Shown here: piece by piece, positions 1 to 9,632 of the stretch
Layout of the letters: every line of letters begins with the position of its first letter
Numbering within the stretch: the first letter of the stretch is position 1
NCBI GenBank assembly: GCA_004014935.1
Contig: CP025326.1
Location: 186,001 to 250,000, forward strand
Reading direction: 5' to 3'
DNA from: Saccharomycopsis malanga
Lineage: Eukaryota; Ascomycota; Saccharomycetes; Ascoideales; Saccharomycopsidaceae
Length of the DNA stretch: 64,000 nt
The notes under the pieces: generated by a model
The model's input: only the letters and a program-made list of their open reading frames with translations
What the model was told of the DNA's origin: nothing
The model's database searches: none
Translations under genes and position numbers: made by a program

Positions 1-87
1 TATTAGTACTATAGATACGCAGCTATTCCTGATGGCAAAGTACCTGGTCCTGTTCCGGAGTTGCCTTCGTATAAAAAGTTTTTATGA
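1..87 (+). CDS. Possible last-exon fragment of an unidentified gene
   Basis: From base 7 a reading frame runs to a TGA ending at 87 and encodes about 26 residues ending PSYKKFL, rich in proline and tyrosine. The frame is closed at bases 4-6 by TAG, which could be the YAG end of an intron running in from the left. I do not recognise the protein. It converges on, and overlaps by a few bases, the minus-strand remnant that ends at 82. It may be a chance frame. Confidence 0.25.
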
Positions 88-905
88 AAGTGGCAGAGCA
101 TGAGGCGTAGGAAGTTGACCAAGTAGTCTGTCTTGCATTTCTATATCACTATCAACAGCATTTTTTTGCAATGCAGGAACGAATGGCGAATCTTCTTTTT
201 TAGCGGGATCCTCATCCTTTACATTCATAGTTACATATGAAATTTCAATCAGGATCTTGTTGTTGAAGATAATTTTAACTTTAAGGATAAAAGCACTTTA
301 GCCTCTTTGATTAATTGATTGAAAAATTCTTCTTCAAAAATACGATTATGTGCTTTCTTGATTCTCTGTTGTATATGTGCATAATTCAATCCAGGCTGTT
401 CATTCTGCTCGTCTTGTTTTTCTTCTGCATCAAATAGAGTGGATTGACTAGTAAGAACAACTACGTCATTTACTTTTTCAAATATTTGTACCCTAGCATG
501 GCTCTTCAACATAGGAGAAGTGTGAGATCTTGATATCCGTATTTGATTGCAATATTGCTGTCATTGGACTTGCTAAGAACTTGCTAAGAGCTTGCTCATA
601 TGTTTTGTAATCCGTTTTACTGATTTTTGTTGTTGCTGTCAAAATTCAAACATTTTACCGTGTAAATTCTATTAAAATAATCAAATAATTTTTTTTCACG
701 CTGAATTTCCACTTTTAGATGCTTGGCTTTTTTATTTATTAATTTTATGGTATTTTCTAAACTTTCCAACTTCCAGCTGATCATTGCCTTTTTATTAACT
801 TGTTCAGACTGTAATTTGCCATTGTTGTTGGTGTTTGAAACCGTGGGGACAGCACCATGGGTGTTTCCATTGGAATCACCATAGACAAACTCTGGAGGAA
901 CAATT
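82..905 (-). pseudogene. MED17: Decayed MED17 (SRB4)-like Mediator subunit fragment
   Basis: Read on the minus strand, protein-like sequence continues across the whole interval but changes frame about three times (near 625, 505 and 270). The pieces run in order: a part with WKLESLENT and YFNRIYTV, a part with YKTYEQALSKFLASP, a part with RIKKAHNRIFEEEFFNQL, and a tail with ILKVKIIFNNKILIEI ending in TAA at 82. The helix pattern 'AR..IFEEELF..L..EA' is the one I associate with Mediator head subunit Med17. The N-terminal half is missing; the similarity stops where a minisatellite begins near 905. It could instead be an intact gene hit by assembly indels. The family assignment rests on memory of a short motif. 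Confidence 0.4.
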
Positions 906-1283
906 CTATCGCTTTATGATTGAACTATAGGATGTTGGTACGATATATGCGCTGTATACTCTAATTATATGATATTAGTACTATATGTACGCCATATGCT
1001 CTAATTATATGATATTAGTACTATATATACGCGTTATACTTGAACTATAGGATATTGGTGCTATATGTGCGCTTTATGCTTGAAGTATATGATTATTTAT
1101 ACGCTTTATATGCTCTTATGCTTAAACTATAGGTTATTAATAATATTTGTACGCTTTATAGTTGAAGTATAGGATATTAATACTATATATGCTCTTTATG
1201 CTCTTTATGCTCTTTATGCTCTTTATGCTCTTTATGCTCTTTATGCTCTTTATGCTTGAACTATAGGATATTAATACTATATA
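906..1283. repeat. Degenerate minisatellite of about 40 bp with an inner 9-bp repeat
   Basis: Imperfect units share ATATGATATTAGTACTATA and TACGC motifs followed by GCTTTATGC or similar. Near 1195-1252 a nested 9-bp unit (GCTCTTTAT) is repeated about seven times without change, which suggests recent slippage inside an older array. The array directly abuts the truncated end of the MED17-like remnant. Confidence 0.8.
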
Positions 1284-1284
1284 T

Positions 1285-1480
1285 GATTATTATAATAATA
1301 ATAATAATATCATATATTTCAAGCCCAGTACATATCAGTTTCGTATATACGCGCTATGTCTAAGGAAACTCGGTAAAGCCCTATCATGTCCTTTTGATCA
1401 TATTTGGCTCACCCCTGTTCCTGTTAGGTCCTCTTTCTCTTCCCCGACAACTCTGACCACTGAGCCAAATGGCCCAGTGG
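1285..1480 (-). mobile_element. Family A SINE-like element, nearly full length
   Basis: In reverse orientation the copy has a TTA-type tail (about 1285-1312), then the conserved block with GCCCAGTACATATCAG and CGTATATACG, a middle block, and a tRNA-like head ending at 1480. Read on the minus strand the head starts CCACTGGGCCATTTGGCTCA, containing the A-box-like TGGCTCAGTGG. About 25 related copies or pieces occur in this window. No protein is encoded. Confidence 0.65.
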
Positions 1481-1629
1481 ATTGATCATTTATATATATA
1501 TATATATATATGAAGCTGACACTCACCGCTGAGGACGACCTGCAGCATTATGTATATACACGCATCAATCACACCGCTCCATGCAAGATTATGTTTTTCC
1601 ATGCATGTGTCAACTAGCGCCCGGGTGTG

Positions 1630-1635
1630 CACGTG
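1630..1635. promoter_or_regulatory. CACGTG (Cbf1-type) site upstream of STR3
   Basis: A palindromic CACGTG lies about 250 bases before the STR3 start codon. In yeasts Cbf1 binds CACGTG upstream of sulphur-amino-acid genes and recruits Met4, so control by sulphur supply is a reasonable inference. No clear Met31/32 site was seen next to it. Confidence 0.45.
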
Positions 1636-1882
1636 CTATTGCATATCGCTGCTTATCTAGACAGGTTTCAGGTATTAATTAGATTTGTTGAGTCATCATC
1701 AATTTTTCAGGTGTTTCTTTTAAACGATGAATAATTTGATGAAAATTTATAAAAGGGAATTTTTTTTTTTTGTAATAAATTAAAATTTGCAATTTTTTTT
1801 TGGCTTTTAAAAGGGTTGGATTAGAAATATAATAAATTTATTTAGCAATTTTTTTAGCAGTATTTTAGCAATATTAGCCAAG

Positions 1883-3064
1883 ATGGGAAATTATAATATT
1901 GAAACAAAACTTTTGATGGTAGAGCATGACGACGGGTATAATGCGAGCAACCCGCCGTTGTACCAGACAACAACGTTCAAGCAGAAGAGCGAGGGCGCAA
2001 ACGAGTATGATTATACGCGGTCAGGGAACCCGACGCGGACGTTTTTGGAGAAGCATCTAGCCAAGATCATGGGGGCCCACAAGACGTTTGTAGTGGGCAG
2101 TGGGATGAGCTGTTTGGACGTGATCACACGGCTCTTGAGTCCGGGGGACGAGGTTGTCGCTGGAGACGATTTGTACGGCGGGACACACCGGTTGTTGACG
2201 TATTTGGACAAGAAGAAGGCGGTAAAGTTGCAGCATGTAGACACGAGCGACTTGGAGGTGATCAAGCAGACGGTGACGGAAAAGACACGGATGCTTTTCC
2301 TCGAGAGCCCTACGAATCCCATGATCAAAGTTGTAGACTTGCCCGCCGTAGCACAGTATGTAAAAGGCCGGTTTCCGGGCTGTTTGGTGGTGTTTGACAA
2401 CACCATGATGAGCCCTTTGTTGGCAAACCCGTTGGCAGCAGGCGCAGACATCCAGTACGAGTCGGCGACCAAGTATTTGAACGGGCACCACGACATCATG
2501 GCCGGAGTCATTGCCACGCGGTCGGCACAGCTAGCACAGGACATTTACTTCCTCATCAACTCGACCGGGGCAGGCTTGGCGCCGTTCGACTGCTGGTTGT
2601 TGCTCCGTGGCTTGAAGACATTGGCCATCCGCTTGGAAAGACAGCAGTATAATGCGAACAAGATTGCCCATTTCCTAGAGGCCCACTACGGCTTCAAGGT
2701 CCACTATCCAGGCCTCAAAAGCCATCCGCACTACTCAAGACATCAGAAGTATAACAAAGGACCCGGTGCTGTTTTGTCTTTCGAAACAGGGTCTGTCAAG
2801 TTGAGCGAGGAAATCATAAACAACGTTTCAATTTACAATGTCACCGTATCCTTTGGCTGTGTCAATTCGTTGATCTCAATGCCTTGTAAAATGTCTCACG
2901 CCTCCATAGACGCTAAAACTAGAGCTGAACGAAACTTGCCTGAAGATTTGATTCGCGTTTGCGTAGGAATCGAAAATGTCGACGATTTGATTTCAGATTT
3001 GAAATCTGCTTTATCCAAAGTGGGGTTTAAATCTGACCTTGAGAAATCGGGTCCAAGATTGTGA
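1883..3064 (+). CDS. STR3: Cystathionine beta-lyase (PLP-dependent, Cys/Met metabolism family)
   Basis: This 393-residue protein is a fold-type I PLP enzyme of transsulphuration, which cleaves cystathionine to homocysteine, ammonia and pyruvate. The opening PPLYQTTTFKQ block, YDYTRSGNPTR, GDDLYGGTHR, the aspartate block VVFDNTMMSPLL and the PLP-lysine motif SATKYLNGHHD (Lys about 197) are all present. These, with the GHHDIMAGV run, fit fungal Str3 better than cystathionine gamma-lyase Cys3. The ATG at 1883 starts where the family starts; no targeting peptide is evident. The first 850 bases are clearly GC-richer than the last 280, an internal change in base usage. A CACGTG site lies 250 bases upstream, and hairpin-forming repeats follow the stop at once. 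Confidence 0.9.
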   Translation: MGNYNIETKLLMVEHDDGYNASNPPLYQTTTFKQKSEGANEYDYTRSGNPTRTFLEKHLAKIMGAHKTFVVGSGMSCLDVITRLLSPGDEVVAGDDLYGGTHRLLTYLDKKKAVKLQHVDTSDLEVIKQTVTEKTRMLFLESPTNPMIKVVDLPAVAQYVKGRFPGCLVVFDNTMMSPLLANPLAAGADIQYESATKYLNGHHDIMAGVIATRSAQLAQDIYFLINSTGAGLAPFDCWLLLRGLKTLAIRLERQQYNANKIAHFLEAHYGFKVHYPGLKSHPHYSRHQKYNKGPGAVLSFETGSVKLSEEIINNVSIYNVTVSFGCVNSLISMPCKMSHASIDAKTRAERNLPEDLIRVCVGIENVDDLISDLKSALSKVGFKSDLEKSGPRL

Positions 3065-3069
3065 TATTT

Positions 3070-3235
3070 CAAATAGCAAATTATGGAATTATTATCCATA
3101 ATTTGCTGCTCTTATGGAATTATTATCCATAATTTGTTATTTTTGTGGAATTATTATCCATAATTTGCTGCTTTTATGGAATCATTTCCCATAATTTGTT
3201 ATTTTTATTGAATCATTCTCCATAATTTGTTTTTC
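3070..3235. repeat. Tandem palindromic repeat after STR3
   Basis: About five units, each built around the inverted pair ATTATGGA...TCCATAAT, follow the STR3 stop within ten bases. The first unit pairs CAAATTATGGA with TCCATAATTTG across an ATTATTA loop, a perfect 11-bp stem. In the STR3 mRNA they would form a row of hairpins in the 3' UTR. From 3240 to 3450 a looser repeat of CCAACTTG follows. Confidence 0.75.
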
Positions 3236-3524
3236 AACCCACTTTCTAATATTCCCAACTTGTTTTTATCACCCATTGAAAAAACAATCCAACTTGTCTT
3301 TTCACCTCCCAGTCTCTCGACTTGACGAATTAATGACACAATCCAACTTGATGATTATTATTTTGCATTACCAATCCAACTTGGTTCACTTACAGCCCAA
3401 CCTGGCTTTTAGATCTTTTAGACATTATATTATAGCATTTCCAATCCAACTTGGAGCTGCAAAAATCAAATACACAACTGTTTATATCATGTTTTGTAAT
3501 TCATTCTCAGTTATAATAAAGAAA

Positions 3525-3705
3525 TGAGCCGTATGGCTCAGTGGCCTGTGCTCTCATAAAAGAGAAAAGACTTGACAAGTTAGTTTAGTGGAGAATACTC
3601 TTCAACAGGTCATTATTGGGTTTTACAAAGTCCCCTTAGACACGGTGCGTATATACGAAACTGATTTGGAATTGGGCTCGAAAAATAATATATTATTACT
3701 AAACA
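3525..3705 (+). mobile_element. Family A SINE-like element, full length
   Basis: The head GAGCCGTATGGCTCAGTGG (A-box-like) is followed by a second tRNA-like stretch with GTTAGTTTAGTGG. Then come the body (TTAGACACGGTGCGTATATACG), the CTGGGCTCG-type motif block and a short TATTATTA tail. This copy shows both head parts in order and is useful for defining the family. Confidence 0.65.
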
Positions 3706-3794
3706 ATGTGAAGCATTAACGATAATATCTAAAATATTCAACCCGTACATAGGCATTGCTCTTCCGCCCGACTCAAGTTGATTATTAAGCATTG

Positions 3795-4445
3795 CCCAAG
3801 GATTTACCAATAAATGTTACAATCAAACCTTATGAGTTGCCAAAATATACTCTCGAAAAGAAAAGATATTCTGTCTTTTTAACAAAACTATGCCTATATG
3901 CCTTACTATTGCCTAGTGGCCGAGTTGTTTCGCCCACCATGCGCCAGGCAAAACAAGTGTGGCGTTCCTCACTTTATGTTTTGGGACTCGATTCGCGCTG
4001 TTGACGTTTTGGAATAATTATCAAACGTTATATTGAATCAGGTCAGAAATATCCAAGTTTTTTGATTTAAAAAGGCCTACTCTGACATTCTGAATTTTGT
4101 TCCTATATTATAGCATTATTTATAATGAGAACAGTCCGATTTTCGAATAAATATTTGACATCAAGGAAAACTGTCGGTTTTTCAAAAAAGTTGGTTGTTT
4201 TGAACCATTTTCTTAAGTCTTTACAACAGCCCAATCCATACAAAAATTGTACTTGTATACTCTCCAACATCTACACTTTTAAATCATGTACTTTGTTATA
4301 GGATTTGGCTTGTATTAATTATTCAATAGTAACATAGTATCATTTTGTCAAAAATAACACATAATTTATTAAAATTCATGTTTTTCACCCCTCAGAGAGA
4401 TTCCCTTAATTTCTTGACAATATTCCATAGTTTGGAATTGGTTCA
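3795..4445 (+). mobile_element. Family B element with tRNA-Ser/Leu-like head
   Basis: The element opens with TATGCCTATATGCCTTACTA and an A-box-like AGTGGCCGAGTTG. It then has a GCGCCA...TGTGGCG hairpin and a B-box-like GGGACTCGATTCGCG, and continues as a roughly 450-base AT-rich body without coding capacity. Seven copies occur in the window, in both orientations, and differ by scattered substitutions. Confidence 0.6.
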
Positions 4446-4465
4446 TTTGCGTTTCCAGTAGTATT

Positions 4466-5125
4466 TAAATGGGCCTTACCAAGTCCTTTAGACGTAGCAC
4501 GTATATACGACCTAGACCAAAGTCTAGTGCTTTTGATCAACCACTTGTTAGATATATTGTGCTTTAAAACTGACCTCAGGAGCCTACAGTATGGTTTGCC
4601 ATTCTCCGTTGATATAAAATATAACACTGTATCATTGGTGGCATATGATTCTATTACTATGGTTTGGCCAATAAATAATGATATCATACATTTCTAGCCC
4701 TGTAAATATCAGTTTCGTATATAGGCGCCATGCCTAAAGGGACTTGGTAGGTAAAGAAATCCCAATCATGTTCTGTTGATCATAATTTTCCAGGTATTAT
4801 TCTCTTTTCCATAACTACTATCTGTTAAACTATCCTGAGACCTGGCTTGACTAATCGATGTTACTATTACAAAATAGTCACAGCTTTGATGGAAAGTTAC
4901 AAATACTCAACAGATGCCCAATAGTACCTTAGTAAAACAATCCTGTAAAATAATAATAATTAAAGAGTCGTTACTAATTGAGCAATGCAAAGAGCTACGA
5001 GATGGACAGAATTGACTGTAGTGAAATGATGATTAACTAATCAAAGCAAAAAAATATCAGAGCCCAGTTACGAAAACGATATGTACTGGGCTCGAAATAT
5101 ATATAATATTACTATTATCAGAGCC
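4466..5125. mobile_element. Cluster of family A fragments
   Basis: A forward tail-side piece lies near 4466-4510, a reverse copy at about 4678-4855 with the CAGTTTCGTATATA and GGGACTTGGTA blocks, and a short forward piece at about 5075-5125 (TATGTACTGGGCTCG then a TATTACTATTA tail). The pieces are separated by unremarkable AT-rich DNA. No gene is visible here. Confidence 0.5.
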
Positions 5126-5130
5126 CAGTT

Positions 5131-6051
5131 GAAGATTACCCAGAGCTGGACATGTATAGAATATATAGTTGTTTGTTTGTATTGCTCGACGTCCAGCAAG
5201 CCCCGCAAATACGAGTTTCCGAATGTCCGCCAGCAATTAAAGTTGAAATTACGTTTTCCAGATCTTTGGTTAGGTGATCTTTGGACAGGTGATGGGATGA
5301 TGGATCAGTTGCTGTATCGCCTACATTCAAAAGGTTGCCCACCTTTACTCGGAGTCCACCGCTCTTTGTTTATATAAAAAAGAACCGTTTACTAGGCTAT
5401 TTAAGCGAATAGTAAATAGAGTTGCCTCCACAAATTGACTACATCCTGTTAATCATTATTATTACTAGGTATTAATTATTAGTATTATTGATCCAACCTG
5501 TAGTCACTTATTGTCTAATCTCATCCAAGCACCCCCACTTTGCTCTTACATCCGCACGTCACGTGCTGTTACCCGGATTTGTCAGGGTGGCAAAATTGGT
5601 TATAGAAAAATTTTGGAGTGTTTGCAATGAGGTTGGTATATAGTATTGTAAGGACAATAACTGTTTTAATATAGATAAAGTAAGTGAATTGGTATTTGTT
5701 TGGCTTATTGTTAGTTTTTTGTTTTGTTTGTTAGTTTTTTGTTAGTTTTTTGTTAGTTTTTTGTTAGTTTTTGATAAGTTGTTGATTAGTCCAAGCTTTT
5801 AATAAGTTTTTCATGAGTTTTCAATTAGTTGTTGATTTACTGATCAATTCATAAATATTATTTTATTATAAGATGTTATCATATTAATCGGTTAATATCA
5901 ATTTATTATAAGATGTTATTATTATTATGTCAATTGATTAATATCAATTGGTTAATATCAGTCTATTAGTACCAATTTATTAGCAACAATTTATCAATAT
6001 TGTTCCATACTTTGATAGCGTTCAGCTAAGCATAAATACTAACAAATCTAG
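5131..6051. other. Gene-free AT-rich stretch upstream of NTF2
   Basis: No open frame with gene-like composition was found. A TTTTTTGTTAG repeat lies at about 5705-5780 and a region of repeated ATCAATT/ATTAATA words at 5830-6000. At 6037-6051 a TACTAAC followed by a CTAG looks like the 3' end of an intron (see the NTF2 leader exon). The promoter of NTF2 must lie in or before this stretch. Confidence 0.5.
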
Positions 6052-6071
6052 AAGACTCGGTATAATTAAAA
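6052..6071 (+). other. Putative 20-nt 5' leader exon of NTF2
   Basis: The segment is bounded by a TACTAAC...CTAG acceptor on its left and a perfect GTATGT donor on its right, so it looks like a small exon. It ends in AAAA, and its last A would join TG of the next exon to make the NTF2 start codon. The donor of the intron to its left was not located, so the true 5' end is unknown. Confidence 0.45.
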
Positions 6072-6882
6072 GTATGTAAATTATGCATCTGATTGCTTGT
6101 ATCAATTAGTTGATTAATTTTTCACAATATTTTTACTTTACTATGAAAATTCTTTAGTTTTCCAGAATATTTCACTTTATTACGACATTTTCCACAATAT
6201 TTCACGTTATTATGATATTTTGCCCAATATTTCACGTTATTGTGACATTTTCCACAATATTTCACTTTATTACGACATTTTCCACAATATTTCACTTTAT
6301 CACGACATTTCTTCAATTCTCCAATACTAACAAATTCTAGTGGATTTCAACACTCTTGCCAGTATGTTTCAGCAACTACTTTGCCTTGTTAAATCCCTTT
6401 ACTAACTCTTTCTAGCCGAATTCACCAAATTCTATTATCAGCAATTCGACCAGGACAGAAGTCAGCTTGGCAACTTATATGTATGTTATTTTTCACCCTC
6501 TAGTTTAAAAACTCCAGACTAACTTTAATCTTAGAGAAATGAGTCCATGCTCACTTTTGAAACTTCTGAAAGTCAAGGTGTTGCCAGCATCATTGAGAAA
6601 TTGACCGTATGTAGCGTAATTAGCTTTCTTATATAGTAGTTTTCCCAATTTATCCTACTAACATTCCAGTCTCTTCCTTTCCAAAGAGTTGAACACCAAA
6701 TCTCCACCATCAACGCCCAGCCAGCTTCGCCAAATGGTGACGTCTTGGTTTTGGTCACTGGCCAATTGTTACTCGATGAGGAAAGAAACCCACAGGCTTA
6801 TTCCCAAGTCTTCCATCTCCAACCAGAAGGGAACTCGTACTTTGTCTTGAATGACATCTTCCGTCTTAATTATGGTGCTTAG
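6071..6882 (+). CDS. NTF2: Nuclear transport factor 2, five coding exons
   Basis: Ntf2 binds Ran-GDP and FG nucleoporins and returns Ran to the nucleus. Joining 6071, 6341-6361, 6416-6480, 6535-6606 and 6670-6882 gives 123 residues, against about 125 in baker's yeast. The blocks [60 protein letters not shown] and [10 protein letters not shown] match the family throughout. Every intron starts GTATGT and ends YAG, three have TACTAAC or close variants, and three are only 54-63 nt. The start codon is split: A at 6071, TG at 6341. An alternative start uses ATG at 6084 with a weaker GTATCA donor. The first intron (6072-6340) holds a 30-bp minisatellite. Confidence 0.85.
6120..6312. repeat. Minisatellite of about 30 bp inside the first NTF2 intron
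   Basis: About six units of TTTCCACAATATTTCAC plus a variable TTATTACGACA-like part. They make up most of the 269-nt intron, which without them would be of the usual short size. The array ends just before the branch site and acceptor. Confidence 0.8.
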
Positions 6883-6959
6883 TGTCAAAGTGCTCTGTTG
6901 AATAGTTGGATGTATTTGTTAATATAAATAATTTTTTGTTCAAGTTTATGTAGCCAGTT

Positions 6960-7222
<263 letters not shown>

Positions 7223-7428
7223 CAATCATCTACCAGCTATTAGCTGCTTTTTATGCTCTCAGTTAAACTCTATTAATATTGTTAATAATAATTTCATCAT
7301 ACTATCAATTAGAACGCCATTTAATAAACTATTTAGTATCAAAATATAAACAACTTGAGTAGATAATAAAATTGAGATAATAGAAAATATTATAAACAGA
7401 ATATAAGATTAAATACTATACAAGTAAT

Positions 7429-7474
<46 letters not shown>

Positions 7475-7620
7475 TAGCCTTAAACACATTATAAATTATA
7501 ATGAAATAAAATATAGTAATGAAATCAATCATTTTAATGATAATATGACAATAAAATAAAGATGTATCATAATATATAGTACATTAGTCTTAAAGAAAGA
7601 TATACAGTTTTCCCCTCCAC
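7223..7620. other. Gene-free AT-rich stretch with a heptamer repeat
   Basis: About six units of AAAGTAT lie near 7434-7475. The rest is AT-rich with no gene-like frame or recognised element. Confidence 0.5.
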
Positions 7621-7630
7621 TCTGGCATAT

Positions 7631-7678
7631 CACGTGTGTAAAGTCATGGGGCACGTGATCACAATATGAATTCACGTG
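7631..7678. promoter_or_regulatory. Three CACGTG sites at 21-bp spacing upstream of the SUT1-like gene
   Basis: CACGTG occurs at 7631, 7652 and 7673, exactly 21 bp apart, which places the three on the same face of the helix. They lie about 470-520 bases before the start at 8149. Such sites bind basic helix-loop-helix factors in yeasts (Cbf1, Pho4, Tye7 type). Which one acts here cannot be told from sequence. Confidence 0.55.
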
Positions 7679-8148
7679 CACATTCACGCACCCCCTCACC
7701 CACATTGAATCTTTCCTGGTGGGTGGTCTGGTGCGTGAGTGCGTGCATGCATACATGCATATATGCATTAAGACGCGTTAGTTCCTGTCTGGGGTACAGT
7801 TGCCGGCGTCAACGTGCCGCTCTCATGCACAATGCTGCAGCTTTGAGCTGGGGAAAAGGAGCGGAGTTGTTCCGGACTTCTGCGGAGGGGAGCTTACGAT
7901 GACGTCTTTCACAATATCTGTGCTTCCTCAAGCCAGGACACTTGAAAGATATAAAAATGGCAGATCCAACGGCATTTTTCTAATCCCTTGGGATTTGTTT
8001 TTTCTTGCATATACAGCATCTTTTGTTTTTTTTTTTTATTTTTTATTTTTTATTTTTCATTACTTGCATAACCTGTTGCACCCACAACAACACACATTCA
8101 TACCCTATTACCGTTTAAAGAAAAGTGCATATTCATATCTTTCCAATC

Positions 8149-9432
8149 ATGAGCGTAGACCCTCTTGACGCACAGCATGCTCGCAGGCCTCTGAAATCAC
8201 AACTTCCCATACTTCTTCCGTCTTTGGATCAGCTGTTTTCGCACTATCATCCGTTCAATTCTGGGCTGTCGTCGTCGTCATCATCATCAAATGGCTCGTC
8301 CCGCAGTATGTTCAATAATGCATGCAAGCATTCTACGAGTAGTGTCCCACATATGCGGGCTAGTTTGGCATCATACAAAACATGCAACAATGCTGTGCTT
8401 CCCCCAATTCCTGCAGGACAGTTGTCAGGCTCTCCTCCTACGTTCAACAATAATATTTTTTTCAATGCTACACGTAATAGTCGTTCAAAATCGCTTGGAA
8501 CAATTGAGCTTCCGCCTATTCGGTCTATGAACAAGCCTCAATTAGGACAGGCGCTTCCGCCGTTGAGAAGTGAGTTTGTTCCGGGGTACAGCAGCAGCAG
8601 CAACAACAACAACAACCTGCAGGCGCAACAGCAGGCGCAACAGCAGGTGCAGCCGCAGGCGCAATATGTAGATGCAAACAGCACGTCTGCGTCGTTGTCA
8701 CCGTTACATCTTCCTGCGCTTTCCAACAGCAGCACCGACCGACATGCATCAATATCGTCAATAACATCATCGTCTGTATTCGGGTCTGAATCACCTTCCC
8801 CGGGACCTCCAAATGCTTACTATCCTACTGGTTACAACAATATTTATTCTGGAAACATGTTGAAAAAGACAAGGACAAATCCGGAAACGGTTTATTATGA
8901 GCCCAGCAATCCCGAGCCGAATAATATTGACGCAGGAGCTGCGTCTACATTGCTTTCACTCAAGCAGAAGAAACGGCGTCAACGGACAGGTCCGTCATGC
9001 GACTCGTGCAGGGTGCGTAAGGTTAAATGCGACGCAGAAATCATCATCCTCAAAGAACTTGCCACCAATATGCCGGACTGCGTCAAGCAATCCAATTCGG
9101 ACACCATTCCTATCAAAAAGATGTCGAGGCTCAATCCAAAGGACTTCAATTTGTCCGAGACAAAATTAAAACAAATTTACAGAGACAATGGACTTGGATA
9201 CTCTGCAGACTTTGCAGCTGCTAGCGAAAAAAACCCTGCAGAAGAGCCGCTATTTATACAAACCCCTACAAAACTTGTCAGATTCAAAAGCTGCAGTGCG
9301 TGCAGAGGGCGTAATGCAGACTGCAACTTTTCAAAAGGTTACACCAGAGCTGAAATATTGAAGTTTAATCGCTGCAGAAAGGTTAAATCGCATAAAAAGA
9401 CGTGTTCTAGCGATGATGAAATGGAGTATTGA
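8149..9432 (+). CDS. SUT1: SUT1/SUT2-like zinc-cluster transcription factor
   Basis: This 427-residue nuclear regulator has a low-complexity N-terminal half (runs of Ser, Asn and Gln at about residues 30-60 and 145-175). Its C-terminal DNA-binding region begins RQRTGPSCDSCRVRKVKCDA. The zinc cluster is unusual: some 90 residues separate the first Cys group from the second (SCSACRGRNADCNFSKGYTRAEI). That split cluster, with the FSKGYTRA motif, is typical of Sut1/Sut2, which in baker's yeast affect sterol uptake and hypoxic genes. The upstream frame begins at a non-ATG codon, so I used the first ATG at 8149. Three evenly spaced CACGTG sites lie in the promoter. The target genes here are unknown. 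Confidence 0.7.
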   Translation: MSVDPLDAQHARRPLKSQLPILLPSLDQLFSHYHPFNSGLSSSSSSSNGSSRSMFNNACKHSTSSVPHMRASLASYKTCNNAVLPPIPAGQLSGSPPTFNNNIFFNATRNSRSKSLGTIELPPIRSMNKPQLGQALPPLRSEFVPGYSSSSNNNNNLQAQQQAQQQVQPQAQYVDANSTSASLSPLHLPALSNSSTDRHASISSITSSSVFGSESPSPGPPNAYYPTGYNNIYSGNMLKKTRTNPETVYYEPSNPEPNNIDAGAASTLLSLKQKKRRQRTGPSCDSCRVRKVKCDAEIIILKELATNMPDCVKQSNSDTIPIKKMSRLNPKDFNLSETKLKQIYRDNGLGYSADFAAASEKNPAEEPLFIQTPTKLVRFKSCSACRGRNADCNFSKGYTRAEILKFNRCRKVKSHKKTCSSDDEMEY

Positions 9433-9550
9433 CTGCTAAATTATATAATTTTTTACGTTTGAACGAGTTATTTTCTATATTTGTTAGCATTTTGTTCGTA
9501 AATTGGTTGTTTCAAACTCATACAATTTACAAATTTTAGAATATCACATT

Positions 9551-9632
9551 GGCTCAGTTGGTATGGTTATGTGCGATGGTTATGAGATAGGGCTCGAGTC
9601 TTTGAGGCGGCATTTGGTAAGATTTTTTTTTT
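9551..9632 (+). other. tRNA-like sequence, probably fossil or repeat head
   Basis: The stretch has an A-box-like TGGCTCAGTTGG at its start, a B-box-like GGGCTCGAGTCT near 9592, and a run of nine T afterwards that could stop pol III. The anticodon arm and acceptor stem do not fold into a proper tRNA, so it is not called as a gene. It resembles the heads of the family A repeats. Confidence 0.4.

Noticed and set aside
2011-2544. Antisense frames in STR3
   Set aside because: Shadow of a GC-rich coding region; the forward frame is a full PLP enzyme.
6084-6104. ATG at 6084 as the NTF2 start with a GTATCA donor at about 6100
   Set aside because: It keeps the frame, but the donor is far from the GTATGT used by all other NTF2 introns; kept as the alternative model.
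8125-8148. Extension of the SUT1-like protein by eight residues
   Set aside because: The extension begins at GTG, not ATG; the first ATG is at 8149.
9551-9632. A functional tRNA gene
   Set aside because: Box-like motifs are present, but no acceptor stem or anticodon arm forms.
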